A stretch of DNA of 64,000 nt from assembly GCA_963660485.1 (NCBI GenBank), contig CAVKYH010000003.1, forward strand, positions 88,706-152,705, read 5' to 3'. Numbering within the stretch: the stretch's first letter is position 1; each line of letters starts with the position of its first letter. The position numbers were made by a program, and so were the translations under genes. The DNA comes from UBA6398 sp963660485 (GTDB lineage Bacteria; Bacteroidota; Bacteroidia; Bacteroidales; Bacteroidaceae). Under the pieces are notes generated by a model. That model was not told the origin of the DNA, did not search any database, and worked only from the letters and a program-made list of their open reading frames with translations. Below, one piece after another: positions 8,970 through 19,251 of the stretch.

Positions 8970-10751
8970 TTACTTATCTGATTCGTCATCCTTGCTAACG
9001 AAGAGGAAGCAATCGATGTAGAGAGCCGGATCGTATATCTTTTTCTGAGCGGCAGTACGTACAACAGATTTAAGCTTGAGTTTCGGATAGCTTGGTTCCA
9101 CACCCATGAAAGCATAAGGGAATTCGAAATCCTTGAAAAGGAGCACGCTGTCGATAACACCGGCACGTGTTTCAAATTCCTTGCTGCCATCTACCAAATT
9201 AACAGCTGCTTGTTCTATATCCTTACCATTATTATCCTGATAGTCATAAACAATGCTTGCTGTAAAGTGGTTGAGTTTTGTATCTTCCGTAGACTGTGTT
9301 TTCTGATCCAGATTAAGAGGAACCATCACAGCATAGATATCATATTTACCCGAGAGGATATTAGGTATCTTAAAGCTGACAGTAGGCTGAGAAGCCGAAC
9401 TGGAACCAGGGAAATAGGCAAAACTATTATTGCTCACAAACCCCTTGATAGAATCATTGCGATTAAGATTTGTAAGGTAAACAGTATTTCCATAGTAGTT
9501 ACCATTCTTTTCAGCAGAAGCGAAACCATTTACATCTTGATAGTATTGGTATTCTGCCTCAACACGAATTGTGGTGTGCCACGACTTGCTGGGAATATAG
9601 CCATAGTTGTCTACAGCATAAGCATAACCATTGGAAACTTCGAAAGGTTCTGCTGTTCCAACAATCTTAGAAAGGTTGGGCTGATAGATATTGGGATCTG
9701 TAAGCGATGTGTAGCCGCCACGAACCAAAGAATCGGCATTATCAATGAAATTCTTAAAGTAAGACAATGATGTCTTCGTAGCATCATAACCAGGCTGTTT
9801 GCCAAGACTGGTAACAATATTGTTAAGAATCACATTCTTAATACGTACGTCAGCCATAGAGTCGGCATTCAACTTATTAAAAAGAATTTTCGTTGTGTTG
9901 TCTTCTACGTACGGATAGCTGCTCTTGTATTTGAAATACTTGCTAACCTTTGCCTTTGCTTCTGTCCAAGCGGTATTGGTTGGGAATACACCCATGAGCA
10001 AAGAGTCCTCGTTCTGCCAATTACTCAAGCTACCGATCACCTTGTTGCTGATACGGAATACAGAGTCGACATATTGGATTTCACCATTTACAGTAGCACC
10101 AGGAGTACTTGCACTCTGTATGAACATTAGAGTATCATCCTCATGGAAGAAACTGTAGAGAGAATCCAATCCTTCAGTAAATTCTATAGCCTCATACATG
10201 TTGGAAGCAAAAGGTGCTATACCTTTCAGAAGATGAAGCGAACCATTTGAAGCCTCATTTACATTCCCGTCAATTGCCACCTTCTTGAAGGTTTTTTCGA
10301 GAAGATTATACTCATTGATTTTTGAGTTGAGCATGGTAACTTTAATAGTATCGCCACCATTAACTCCTGAGAAATTGTAACGCGCTATATGGTTGCGGAC
10401 AAATTGTTTTTCAACCTCACGATTTTTCCCTTCGTCAAGCATTGCAAGCCATTTTGCAGCATTATAAGTGCCGTTTTCAGGAGCCCATACCGTGAAAGTC
10501 TGCGAACTTGCGAGAAGTTGCGCATAGGTTAATTTGCCGGTCTTCGAATACTCGTCAACAGTAAATGTGGTGCGTTCCAAGATCTGTCGCAAAGAATCCA
10601 ATTCTGGTTTTGCAACAATCTGCTCCCACAACGACTGCTGAGGTGTCGAAGAATGAATATCAAAATGGTCGTCGGAGCAGGCATTGAAACCAATCAAAGC
10701 CAACGTGCCAAGCAGACCACCTTTGAGCCATTTGCAAGATTTGATGTTCAT
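8970..10751 (-). CDS. FAS1 (fasciclin)-domain lipoprotein, 593 aa
   Basis: Lipoprotein signal MNIKSCKWLKGGLLGTLALIGFNAC, with Cys25 probably lipidated. At least two FAS1-like modules: residues about 40-185 (QTFTVWAPENGTYNAAKWL, then VEKQFVRNHIARYNF and the closing NGSLHLLKGIAPF) and about 190-345 (LLMGVFPTNTAWTEA, VRIKNVILNNIV). A C-terminal beta-rich domain (about 390-590: VRVEAEYQYY-type region, KIPNILSGKYDIYAVMVPL, YIDCFLFVSKDDESDK) has no family I can name. FAS1 domains are adhesion and ligand-binding modules. Sandwiched between the first SusD and the second SusC gene, so probably an accessory surface subunit of this system. A strong hairpin precedes the gene. Confidence 0.85.
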   Translation of the reverse strand: MNIKSCKWLKGGLLGTLALIGFNACSDDHFDIHSSTPQQSLWEQIVAKPELDSLRQILERTTFTVDEYSKTGKLTYAQLLASSQTFTVWAPENGTYNAAKWLAMLDEGKNREVEKQFVRNHIARYNFSGVNGGDTIKVTMLNSKINEYNLLEKTFKKVAIDGNVNEASNGSLHLLKGIAPFASNMYEAIEFTEGLDSLYSFFHEDDTLMFIQSASTPGATVNGEIQYVDSVFRISNKVIGSLSNWQNEDSLLMGVFPTNTAWTEAKAKVSKYFKYKSSYPYVEDNTTKILFNKLNADSMADVRIKNVILNNIVTSLGKQPGYDATKTSLSYFKNFIDNADSLVRGGYTSLTDPNIYQPNLSKIVGTAEPFEVSNGYAYAVDNYGYIPSKSWHTTIRVEAEYQYYQDVNGFASAEKNGNYYGNTVYLTNLNRNDSIKGFVSNNSFAYFPGSSSASQPTVSFKIPNILSGKYDIYAVMVPLNLDQKTQSTEDTKLNHFTASIVYDYQDNNGKDIEQAAVNLVDGSKEFETRAGVIDSVLLFKDFEFPYAFMGVEPSYPKLKLKSVVRTAAQKKIYDPALYIDCFLFVSKDDESDK

Positions 10752-10783
10752 ATCTAATATATTTTATTTCTTATTTGATCGAT

Positions 10784-10827
10784 AAGCATTGTGGCGCGCC
10801 GCTGACGCTGACGCGCCAATAATGCTT
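10784..10827 (-). promoter_or_regulatory. Intercistronic hairpin before the second operon half
   Basis: Two-part stem: AAGCATT/AATGCTT (10784-10790 with 10821-10827) and TGGCGCG/CGCGCCA (10792-10798 with 10812-10818), separated by a small internal loop, with a 13-nt apical loop. In the direction of transcription no T-run follows, so it does not look like a terminator. It fits an mRNA-stabilising or processing structure between the SusD gene (10829) and the FAS1 gene (10751). Confidence 0.6.
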
Positions 10828-10828
10828 T

Positions 10829-12604
10829 TTAATTTCTCGATATGGTTTTTTCTTTCTCCCATGCAGGATTCTGGTGCAAACGAGGATTGACTTTAATTTC
10901 AGTCTCATACACCGGAGAATAGAGAGAGTTCATCGAAGACAATTTTGCTTTTACCGCATTCGTATTTGTAGCATATTTTGTAAGCAAAAGATTCAACATT
11001 CCTGTTGTTTTGCCTTCGTATTCTGCCATACGAACAAGGTCAAACCAACGTTTACCTTCACCGAAGAATTCTCTGCGACGCTCACGCATAACCAAAGAGA
11101 ACAACTGCGATGGAGTGGAATAGTCGTTGAATTTTAACTTGTCGCTCTCCAATATTGTAGGATTGGAACGATACAAAATCGTAGTAACATTGTTGAAAGC
11201 TGTTTCCAACTGTTCTTCCGTAGGAGCTTCAAGACGAGAAATTGCCTCTGCCTTCATAAGAAGAACATCACTTATACGATACAAAATCCAATTTGAACTT
11301 GCTGCTACAGAACTTGAACTTGAAACAGTAGTACCCTCGGTATTGTCGCTCAGATTCTTGAATTCCGGTGCCATTTGACAATATTTGGCTATCGGGAACA
11401 CACGTTGACCTGCCTCCGTATAGATCATATTTTCCCAACGGCGAATGTCAGTCTGACTATAGACACCACTTGTATTATCCAATGCTTTACTTACCGTTTG
11501 AAGGGGAGATGCTGCTTGAAGAAGACCAGAAGTACTTGAAACTGCACGATACAAACCTATAGTGCTGTTTTCTCTATAATTATACAACACGGTATTCTTG
11601 TTTGAAGAACCATCATATTGGAATTCAAATATACTCTCGCTGCTGTTACCACTTATAAATATATCTCGATAGATTTCATCAGATACGTTTTTGGTACTTC
11701 CATTAGTTTTCATTCTAATCAAGAAATACGGATTGTCCTGATCTGAAGTAGACTGCTGAGCATACTGCGGATTAGCCTCTTTATAACGAGTGAGATACAT
11801 ATCCAACACAGCATCGCACAGAGTGATCACTTTTTGATAGTCTTCCTGAGATTTATTACCATATTTTGCAACCGAATCGGCAGAAGCATTCTTAGCGGCA
11901 CGCCACAGATACATATCAGCCAACAGAGTATAGATTGACTCTTTGGTGAAACGTCCCTTATCCTCAGCTGTAGAGTTATAACGTTTCATACCATTATCTT
12001 TTACTCTATCCACATCATTAATAATAGAATCGAGCACTACTTCTGCTGCTACTTGATTCCCGGCATGAGCCCTTGCTTCGCGATCAGTTCCAATAGATGA
12101 AAAATCGAGAGGAACATCGCGGAAAGAACGTACAAGGTAGAACATATTGAGAGCACGAAGAGCTTTCATTTCTGCCTCAACAGGTTTCCAATCTTCCGTC
12201 GTGAAACTTGCATCACGCTGGATTACCTTAGGACCATACTCAAGAACTTTATTACAGAAGTTTATGTCTGTATAAAAAGAACTCCAATCAAACAAAGAGT
12301 TAGTCTCAAGCAAATTGGCATTCATAAGATCCTTCATATCGTCCCAACTCTCAGACAACAAATCGAAGTTATCAGAACGGCATTCGCCCCATACAATAAC
12401 TTTTTCCATATTGCCAGAGCCCAGGAACTGCTTGTAGCAACCGCGCACAGCACTCTGCAAGTCGCTCTGATCTTCCCAAAATTCCTCTTCTGTGATTTGG
12501 TTAGAAGGGTGGATTGTCAGAAAGTCATCGCATGATGTCATGCCCAGCATAGCCAAAGAGCATGCAGACAAGAGCAGACCTTTATATATTATATTCTTTT
12601 TCAT
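10829..12604 (-). CDS. SusD/RagB-like outer-membrane lipoprotein, 591 aa
   Basis: Signal peptide MKKNIIYKGLLLSACSLAMLGMTSC with Cys25 as lipidation site, followed by DDFLTIHPSNQITEEEFW, the classic SusD N-terminus in which a helix begins at the first TPR. Further hallmarks: ALRALNMFYLVRSFRDVPLDF (near 145), SIYTLLADMYLWRA (near 223), ILYRISDVLLMKAEAISRLE (near 445) and MRERRREFFGEGKRWFDLVRMAEYEG (near 530). Usual length for the family. The gene starts 12 bp after the second SusC stop. Binds ligand at the cell surface with that SusC; substrate unknown. Confidence 0.95.
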   Translation of the reverse strand: MKKNIIYKGLLLSACSLAMLGMTSCDDFLTIHPSNQITEEEFWEDQSDLQSAVRGCYKQFLGSGNMEKVIVWGECRSDNFDLLSESWDDMKDLMNANLLETNSLFDWSSFYTDINFCNKVLEYGPKVIQRDASFTTEDWKPVEAEMKALRALNMFYLVRSFRDVPLDFSSIGTDREARAHAGNQVAAEVVLDSIINDVDRVKDNGMKRYNSTAEDKGRFTKESIYTLLADMYLWRAAKNASADSVAKYGNKSQEDYQKVITLCDAVLDMYLTRYKEANPQYAQQSTSDQDNPYFLIRMKTNGSTKNVSDEIYRDIFISGNSSESIFEFQYDGSSNKNTVLYNYRENSTIGLYRAVSSTSGLLQAASPLQTVSKALDNTSGVYSQTDIRRWENMIYTEAGQRVFPIAKYCQMAPEFKNLSDNTEGTTVSSSSSVAASSNWILYRISDVLLMKAEAISRLEAPTEEQLETAFNNVTTILYRSNPTILESDKLKFNDYSTPSQLFSLVMRERRREFFGEGKRWFDLVRMAEYEGKTTGMLNLLLTKYATNTNAVKAKLSSMNSLYSPVYETEIKVNPRLHQNPAWEKEKTISRN

Positions 12605-12616
12605 TGCATTTTATTT

Positions 12617-15600
12617 TTAGAATCCAAGGTTGATGCTAAACGTAAACGAACGTGAACGCGGTGTTTGCGAGTCGTCGGTACATGGACTCCAACCACTCTG
12701 TGAGTGTTCGGGATCTACTCCAGAATATCTTGACCAGAAGATAAGGTTGTTTCCGGAAAGTGCGAGACGCAAAGAGCGAAGTCCATAACGTTTCAGTTTC
12801 TTAGCATCGAAATCATAAGCAAGCTGTACGTATTGGAAACGGATGTAATCGCCCGGCTCCACATAACGATCGCTACAAAGAGCATTGTAGGAAGTACCAG
12901 CTTCTGCACTCATAGCACGAGGAATCTCGGTGATATCACCATTCTTGCGCCAACGCCAACGAGTAGCTGTGCTTTGGTTACGGTTTGTACGCATATCCTC
13001 TGCTTTCATACGAGCAAGGTTGACGATCTTGTTTCCATAACGGAAGTTGAAACTGGTCTTCAAAGTCCAACGACCATAATAGAAATCGAAACCGAAACCA
13101 CCATTTAACTTAGGATTGGAACTACCAAGGTAAACCATATCAAGTTCATTGATCTGACCATCATGGTTTATATCTTCGTAGATAGCATCACCACCACCAA
13201 AAGTGTAATTTCTGCCACCATAATTATAGTACATTTGGAGAGGATTACCCTTAGCATCATAGATGATATTACCATTGGCATCGCGAGCAACAGGGCAAGT
13301 TGCATTGTAACTACCGTTAAGACCATATTTCTCAGCATAAGCAGCTGTACGTTCTCCGTAGATAGTATTCTTTGATTGGTCAGCAAAGTAACCGCAGTGG
13401 TCATAATCGAAACGATATACGCCTTTGTAGCGGAAACCATAGATACCACCAAGAGCATTACCAATCTGCACGCGGCTCATCCAAGTCTCGTTGTTGTAGT
13501 TAAAATCGCCATTCAAACTTGAAAGCACACTGGCATCCATCTGGGTGATTTCGTTTACATTCTGCGCGATATTGAATTTACCGACAATCTGGAACTTATG
13601 AGTAACAGGGATTTTCTTGGTTACGAAGTTGAGTTCCCAACCCTTATTCTCCATCTTACCAACGTTAGCCCATGAAAGAGTACTGAAACCTACAGAAGAA
13701 GGAATGCGTACATTCTGCATCAAAAGGTCGTTTGTATATTTGTGGTAAATGTTCAAGTCAAATTGCAAGAGGTCTTCAAGCAAGTTAAGATTGAAACCCA
13801 TATTCCAAGCAGAAGTTTTCTCCCATTTAAGTTCGGTAAGACGAAGATTCTGCGGAGCAATAGCAGTCTGTCCAATGTAAGAACCTGTACTTGCATAAGT
13901 GTTATACATAAGTCCTTCCGATGAAGGTTGGTTACCATTTATACCCCAACCCGGACGGAAAGCAAGCATGCTAACATACTTTCTGAACGGTTTCATAAAT
14001 ACCTCGTCGCTAATGTTCCAACGACCGGAAACACCAGGGAAGAAACCCCAACGGTTGTCAGCACCGAACTTGGTGCTACCGTCTGCACGAAGAGTAAAGT
14101 CTGCTACATATTTGGATTTGTAGGAATAGTGTACACTACCAAGAACACCTAAACTATGTCCACGACCAATACCCGTGCTTGCGCCACGCAAATAAGCCTG
14201 AACGCTCGGGTCGGTAATACCACTCGTCAAACCGCTGGAAGATATATTCTGGTTGTCGCTTGAACTAGTTGTCATTTCCATACGAGCCATAGCTGTGAGG
14301 AAATGGTCATCTTTCTTGAATTTCGGAGTATAGATCAATGTATGACGTGTTGTAAAAGTCAAACTCTTAGATTCGCCATCACTTGCCAAATCAATACCGC
14401 CATCATCGTACCAATGACTACTTGTAAGAACAGCAGGATAATATCCCTTATTGGTATTGGTATAAGCTTTCATGTATACCTCACCTGTATAGTTCAACTG
14501 AGTAGAAGTTTCGTCTTTACCCAAGAACTTATACTCTATCTGGAACTGCGGATCAATCGTGTATGTACTTTCTTTTATCCACGATAGATTTGCTATAGCA
14601 ACAGGGTTACCATTACTAACCATGTCGCGAAGATAGTATGAAGTCTGACCATCGAGTACAGCACCAGCACTTCCTGCAGCAGGGAACATCTTATAGTATT
14701 CGCCAGTATTGTAGTAACTTTGAGTTTCTGTGTCATACTCATAACGATAAACGCTCATATTAGGCATAGCCTGGTATGCTCTATCCAAAATACCCACGTA
14801 ATTCTTCTTATTATTTGTATAAGTAAGAGAGAAGTTAGAGGAGAATTTAATACGGTCGCTCACATAGTAGTCAAGGGCCATACGTGTAGAGAAACGATCC
14901 AAAGCCTGCTTGATTATGGTACCAGTTTCATGGTCGTAGCTACCGGAAACACGGAACTGTGCTTTTTCACCACCACCAGAGAGCACCACATTGTAGTTGT
15001 GGGTCTGACCAAACTGGGTAACCTCATCACGCCAATCGGTATTCTTGTTGAAGTTTGCGAAATACATAGGACGGTTACGATCGTATGAAATTTCCACGAT
15101 GTCCGAAGCTATATCATTCTGGGAGGGATTGAAGTAAGCCTCCTTAAGCATCATGGTGTATTCATCACCACTGAGCATACTCATACCTTTAGGCTGCCAA
15201 GCTCCCGAAAAACGATACGAGAAGTCAACTCTGGCAGGACCACGATGACCACGGCGAGTCTTGATTTCAATCACACCGTTTGCACCACGAGCACCCCAAA
15301 TAGCCGTTGCAGCAGCATCCTTCAATACATTGATGCTCTGGATATCTTCAGGGTTCACAGAAAGCAACTGGGCAAACTGTTCACTGTTATCCATATCCTG
15401 AAGGTCTATATCAGAAGAGTTGTAGTTTTCAAGAATATTACCATCAACTACGATCAAAGGTTCCTGATTACCTGTGATACTGGTAACACCACGCAAACGC
15501 ATCGTGGTACCTGAACCAAGGTTACCGGAATTCATCACGATATCCAAACCTGCAATCTGACCTTGCAGAGCTTGGTCGGCAGTCTCAAAAGAGAGACCTT

Positions 15601-16018
15601 TCATTTCGTCCATATTAAGAGTCTGCGTAGCCACAGAAACCTCTTTCTTAGGAATAGACAAGCCGTTGGTCTTAACGCGCTGTTTACCGGTTACCGTTAC
15701 AGTCTTGAGCTGTGTTTTGCTACGAAGTTCTATACGGAACACCTTTGTTGCACCTATAACCTGACTATACTTAGCGTAACCGATATAAGAAACCTCAAGT
15801 CTGTTCTTGCGATTCTTTACCGGCATGGAGAAGTTACCATTCACATCCGTAGTTGTATTTTCTACAATACGGTTGTTTTGGTCAACCTCGACCACATTCG
15901 CCATCATCACCGGACCGTCTGCCTTATTGAAAACGTGTCCAGAAATTCGATCCTGTGCAGCCACCGATGTAAAGCAGAGGCACAGAGCGAATAGCAATAG
16001 ATATTTCAATTTATTCAT
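12617..16018 (-). CDS. SusC/RagA-like TonB-dependent transporter, 1133 aa
   Basis: Signal peptide MNKLKYLLLFALCLCFTSVAAQ, then an N-terminal beta domain (ISGHVFNKADGPVMMANVVEVD, residues 25-100) and a TonB-box-like VKTVTV-type segment (LKTVTVTGKQRVKT). The plug carries the SusC signature (LRGVTSITGNQEPLIVVDG and VLKDAAATAIWGARGANGVIEI, near 175-250). The barrel ends SFTFSINLGF. Only 11 bp separate its start from the 1003-aa FAS1 gene stop and 12 bp its stop from the SusD start. It is distinct from the downstream 1142-aa SusC, so the operon encodes two different SusCD pairs. Confidence 0.95.
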   Translation of the reverse strand: MNKLKYLLLFALCLCFTSVAAQDRISGHVFNKADGPVMMANVVEVDQNNRIVENTTTDVNGNFSMPVKNRKNRLEVSYIGYAKYSQVIGATKVFRIELRSKTQLKTVTVTGKQRVKTNGLSIPKKEVSVATQTLNMDEMKGLSFETADQALQGQIAGLDIVMNSGNLGSGTTMRLRGVTSITGNQEPLIVVDGNILENYNSSDIDLQDMDNSEQFAQLLSVNPEDIQSINVLKDAAATAIWGARGANGVIEIKTRRGHRGPARVDFSYRFSGAWQPKGMSMLSGDEYTMMLKEAYFNPSQNDIASDIVEISYDRNRPMYFANFNKNTDWRDEVTQFGQTHNYNVVLSGGGEKAQFRVSGSYDHETGTIIKQALDRFSTRMALDYYVSDRIKFSSNFSLTYTNNKKNYVGILDRAYQAMPNMSVYRYEYDTETQSYYNTGEYYKMFPAAGSAGAVLDGQTSYYLRDMVSNGNPVAIANLSWIKESTYTIDPQFQIEYKFLGKDETSTQLNYTGEVYMKAYTNTNKGYYPAVLTSSHWYDDGGIDLASDGESKSLTFTTRHTLIYTPKFKKDDHFLTAMARMEMTTSSSDNQNISSSGLTSGITDPSVQAYLRGASTGIGRGHSLGVLGSVHYSYKSKYVADFTLRADGSTKFGADNRWGFFPGVSGRWNISDEVFMKPFRKYVSMLAFRPGWGINGNQPSSEGLMYNTYASTGSYIGQTAIAPQNLRLTELKWEKTSAWNMGFNLNLLEDLLQFDLNIYHKYTNDLLMQNVRIPSSVGFSTLSWANVGKMENKGWELNFVTKKIPVTHKFQIVGKFNIAQNVNEITQMDASVLSSLNGDFNYNNETWMSRVQIGNALGGIYGFRYKGVYRFDYDHCGYFADQSKNTIYGERTAAYAEKYGLNGSYNATCPVARDANGNIIYDAKGNPLQMYYNYGGRNYTFGGGDAIYEDINHDGQINELDMVYLGSSNPKLNGGFGFDFYYGRWTLKTSFNFRYGNKIVNLARMKAEDMRTNRNQSTATRWRWRKNGDITEIPRAMSAEAGTSYNALCSDRYVEPGDYIRFQYVQLAYDFDAKKLKRYGLRSLRLALSGNNLIFWSRYSGVDPEHSQSGWSPCTDDSQTPRSRSFTFSINLGF

Positions 16019-16029
16019 GGTTGTATTTT

Positions 16030-19002
16030 TTATTTCCGGATACGATATTTAGCGATGAACTTTCTGGCTGCTGTCGTTGTAGCCCAATCTGTATCGTAAC
16101 GACCATTATTGAGTTGCTTGAAGTTGAGTACACCGTCAATCTGGTGAACTACAGCATACGAAGAAGTTTCAATGGTAGTGGCATTCTTTGCCTTGGTATT
16201 GAAAGTATAATCGCGTGTCATAATATTCTTCAAGGCAGGATCGCTTGTTACATTACGCACCGGTCCTTCAACATCGTTACCATTGGCATCAGTGCTATAG
16301 ACCGAACGAACCGAAAGAGTTCCGTTTCCTGTGGAGGAAATCTTAACTGAACGATAACGGTTGGTCTCGTCATTGATGCAGGCTGTCTCGTATTTTGTAG
16401 CTTCAACAACATTGTGATCAGCAAATACAGAATTATCCTGGAAGTGATACTTGAGGAAGTTTACAAGGCAAGTAATCATAGCTTGAGCCTTGAATTTGTA
16501 CTTACGTGTAAGAGCAAGTATTTCCTCTTCGCTCATTCCTGCATCGGTTGCGCTCTGTACTTCAGCCTCACCGTTGGTAATTACATCGGAAATCTGATCC
16601 CATGTAGGAAGACCCTGCCCGATTGCTTCAAGCACAGCTTCGTTTGTTGGAACATATACAGTATATCTAAATGAGTTGAAGAAACGCACATTATCAGTGA
16701 GACCATTCTGTGAAGATGTGAACACCGTGTATTTCTCAATTTCGGTATCCTTATCCTCCTGCTTCTTCACACTGTCGGCAACACCGGCGCGGGTAAGCAA
16801 GTCGGCATCAATCTGGCAGAGGTTGAAGAACTGGTAGAACGGAGAAGTTTCGCCTTCACCTTCGAGTACACTATATACAGACTTCATTGTGGTCTGGATA
16901 GGTCTGTCAATAATATATGTCATACCATTACCATAACCAGTAGTCTCTTCGCGACGGTCGTATGTACGTGTAACGGTAAGCAAACTGTCGTTATCGATTT
17001 GCAAACCACCCTGTACATAGAAGCCAGGCTGAGTCTGATCGAAATCACTGCTAAGGCTACCGTCTTCTCTATTGGAAATCTTAACTGCGCTACCACCCTT
17101 GGTTACATAATATTGATTGAGCGAGCCGAAACCAGTTTTTGATTCAGCATCAGAGTGTACAATAATATGAGAATCGAGGAGGTCTTTCAAACGGTTGTTG
17201 ATCTGCGAAGCAGAAACAGAACCAGGAATAGAACCGCCGATTTCGTTTGTTACAGGATCCCATTTGTAAGCGCGTGCTTTAACAGGAGCTGCAGCATCGG
17301 CACGACGTGTACTATAATAGAATGAAAGAACACGCGGCTGTGTCCATTGGCATGTTACCTCATCGTAGTAGGTTCCAAGAGCATCGTCAGTAGGAATAAA
17401 GAAACTGAAGCGAGAACTCATTGCCAAAAGATAGTAAGAGAAGAAAGCGTTCAACGGAGCGGAGTTCGGGTTGGTGATATAGGAGTCATCGGCCGAGATT
17501 GCCCAGTTGAAAATCTTCATATCCTTGCCTACGAGTGCAGGAGCCGAAACGGCTGCGTATGCAGCAGGAGCGAACACCTGGTTCATCACATAAACAGCAC
17601 CGTTGTTTGCAAGAAGAGTGGTATCGATAGTAGCACGGAATCCGTCAACTCCGCCTTCTATGTTACCGAACATCGGGTCTTTTGCGTCATTCATAATGGT
17701 GATGTATTTGCTCGGAACAGTATTGATGAACGAGGACTTCATCAAGTTCTGCACAAACTTCTGGATAATACGCAAAGGAATCTGGTCTACATTATATAGA
17801 AGGTTCTCCTTGGTATTTTCTTTCTTGGCGTAAGCTTCCATAAGGAATTCACCTGCACCACCAGGAAGGAAGTATTTTTCAAGCACTTCGTCAGACGGAA
17901 CGAACATTGCGCCCATATCCGTATAGAGTTGCTGTCCTTCGGGATAGTATTGGTTCCATCCCGGGTCGTAATCCAGCACCATGTAATCGCTAATCTTTGC
18001 GCCGTACGGATCCTTGTCGAGACGGTTACCACCCGTAGAGCGTGCGGAATAGTAATGCTTCTCAAACACAGAGTCGCGGATACCGGTAAGCTGCAAGTGG
18101 GAAGATGTGAGCGAAGAACTGTAGAACGGAGCCGAGAAACGATCCAAAAGATGGCTAAACAAACTGGTCTTGCCACTTGTGCGAATCATTTCTGCCATAT
18201 TAGCCGGAGAAACGAGCACGCGATCGAGTTTGTCAACATAACCGTTCAAGCAGGTCTGGTCCTGTGCGACAACCTTGCTTCCGTATACGTGAGCGTCAGT
18301 CGGTTCACGCTTTGTACCTGCCAAGGTTTCGAAGTCAGCGTCCGTAATGTTGGTTTCACCCATCTGTCCTGCGATGAAGTGAGTCATAAGTGGAGTTGTT
18401 CCATCGAGAGCGAGCCAAACGCCACCCTTGTCTTGGGCGCGGAAACGCTTCCAATAGTCAACTTCAGTATCTTCCGACTCATCGCTGTTTTCATTGTAGG
18501 TCTGCGGAATATCGCCGCCGTCCCACGCAAAAAACGGAATGGAGTCGGTAGCTGCGGCAGACGTAGTCTGACGCAAACACTGGTTTTTGGCAATCGTGCT
18601 ACCCGAGCTGATGTTTGTCATCATCTCAAGCAGATAGGCATTGTCGAGCATTGAGGAGCCGAGCAGCAAGTTTTTCATTGCCGTGGTAAGGTCCTCATAC
18701 TTCTTTACGCCCCACGAATTGTTTTGATAGAACTCGGCAAAGGCATCGTCGTCTGCTACGAACAATGTCTTACTACCTGTACGTTCCAAAACCTCTTGGT
18801 AACCCAAATCTTGAATTAGACGAACGGTATTGGTGTAGTTCTTTTCTCCCACGAGATAGTCGTAGATGCTCGCTCCAAGCCAACTTGGCTTTTTGTCGGG
18901 CAAATCGTAGTCGTCGGAACAAGAGTACGTCAATCCGCACATCGATAGCAGACACATGGCTGTCAACCATTTTCTACCTTCTTTGATCAAACGGTTTTTC
19001 AT
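16030..19002 (-). CDS. Large FAS1-repeat lipoprotein, about 990 aa
   Basis: The ATG at 19002 (MKNRLIKEGRKWLTAMC) places a normal lipoprotein signal before the lipobox GLTYSC; an upstream in-frame ATG at 19041 would add a poor hydrophilic lead. The chain carries four recognisable FAS1-like strand motifs, KTLFVADDDAFAEF, GAMFVPSDEVLEKYF, FSFFIPTDDALGTYY and YTVYVPTNEAVLEAI, so it is probably a four-module FAS1 protein (about residues 30-250, 270-500, 505-760, 765-985). The end, VVHQIDGVLNFKQLNNGRYDTDW, is a typical FAS1 closing strand. First gene of the six-gene operon, 11 bp ahead of SusC. Likely a surface adhesin or ligand-presenting subunit; the ligand is unknown. Confidence 0.85.
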   Translation of the reverse strand: MKNRLIKEGRKWLTAMCLLSMCGLTYSCSDDYDLPDKKPSWLGASIYDYLVGEKNYTNTVRLIQDLGYQEVLERTGSKTLFVADDDAFAEFYQNNSWGVKKYEDLTTAMKNLLLGSSMLDNAYLLEMMTNISSGSTIAKNQCLRQTTSAAATDSIPFFAWDGGDIPQTYNENSDESEDTEVDYWKRFRAQDKGGVWLALDGTTPLMTHFIAGQMGETNITDADFETLAGTKREPTDAHVYGSKVVAQDQTCLNGYVDKLDRVLVSPANMAEMIRTSGKTSLFSHLLDRFSAPFYSSSLTSSHLQLTGIRDSVFEKHYYSARSTGGNRLDKDPYGAKISDYMVLDYDPGWNQYYPEGQQLYTDMGAMFVPSDEVLEKYFLPGGAGEFLMEAYAKKENTKENLLYNVDQIPLRIIQKFVQNLMKSSFINTVPSKYITIMNDAKDPMFGNIEGGVDGFRATIDTTLLANNGAVYVMNQVFAPAAYAAVSAPALVGKDMKIFNWAISADDSYITNPNSAPLNAFFSYYLLAMSSRFSFFIPTDDALGTYYDEVTCQWTQPRVLSFYYSTRRADAAAPVKARAYKWDPVTNEIGGSIPGSVSASQINNRLKDLLDSHIIVHSDAESKTGFGSLNQYYVTKGGSAVKISNREDGSLSSDFDQTQPGFYVQGGLQIDNDSLLTVTRTYDRREETTGYGNGMTYIIDRPIQTTMKSVYSVLEGEGETSPFYQFFNLCQIDADLLTRAGVADSVKKQEDKDTEIEKYTVFTSSQNGLTDNVRFFNSFRYTVYVPTNEAVLEAIGQGLPTWDQISDVITNGEAEVQSATDAGMSEEEILALTRKYKFKAQAMITCLVNFLKYHFQDNSVFADHNVVEATKYETACINDETNRYRSVKISSTGNGTLSVRSVYSTDANGNDVEGPVRNVTSDPALKNIMTRDYTFNTKAKNATTIETSSYAVVHQIDGVLNFKQLNNGRYDTDWATTTAARKFIAKYRIRK

Positions 19003-19251
19003 ACACATTAAATTTATCCTATTATATTTGTTTGTTTCCATATTTCATGACAAATAAATTTTATGTACGCAGAAAAGCGACACCGCGAAAGTGGCGGAGC
19101 CTCTGGCATATAACGGTAAAACATGTTTCATCTTCATAATGACGATTAGGGCTGATAAGAGCCCGATTCTTATGGTATTATATAGTTTTTATCCTTTAAT
19201 GTTATTAATCTTAGCTAAGTTCTTCTGTCTTGCGGATGCAAGTTGCACCTC

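Noticed and set aside
3398..19002. Classical polysaccharide utilisation locus
   Set aside because: There are SusCD pairs but no carbohydrate-active enzyme or PUL regulator anywhere nearby in the window.
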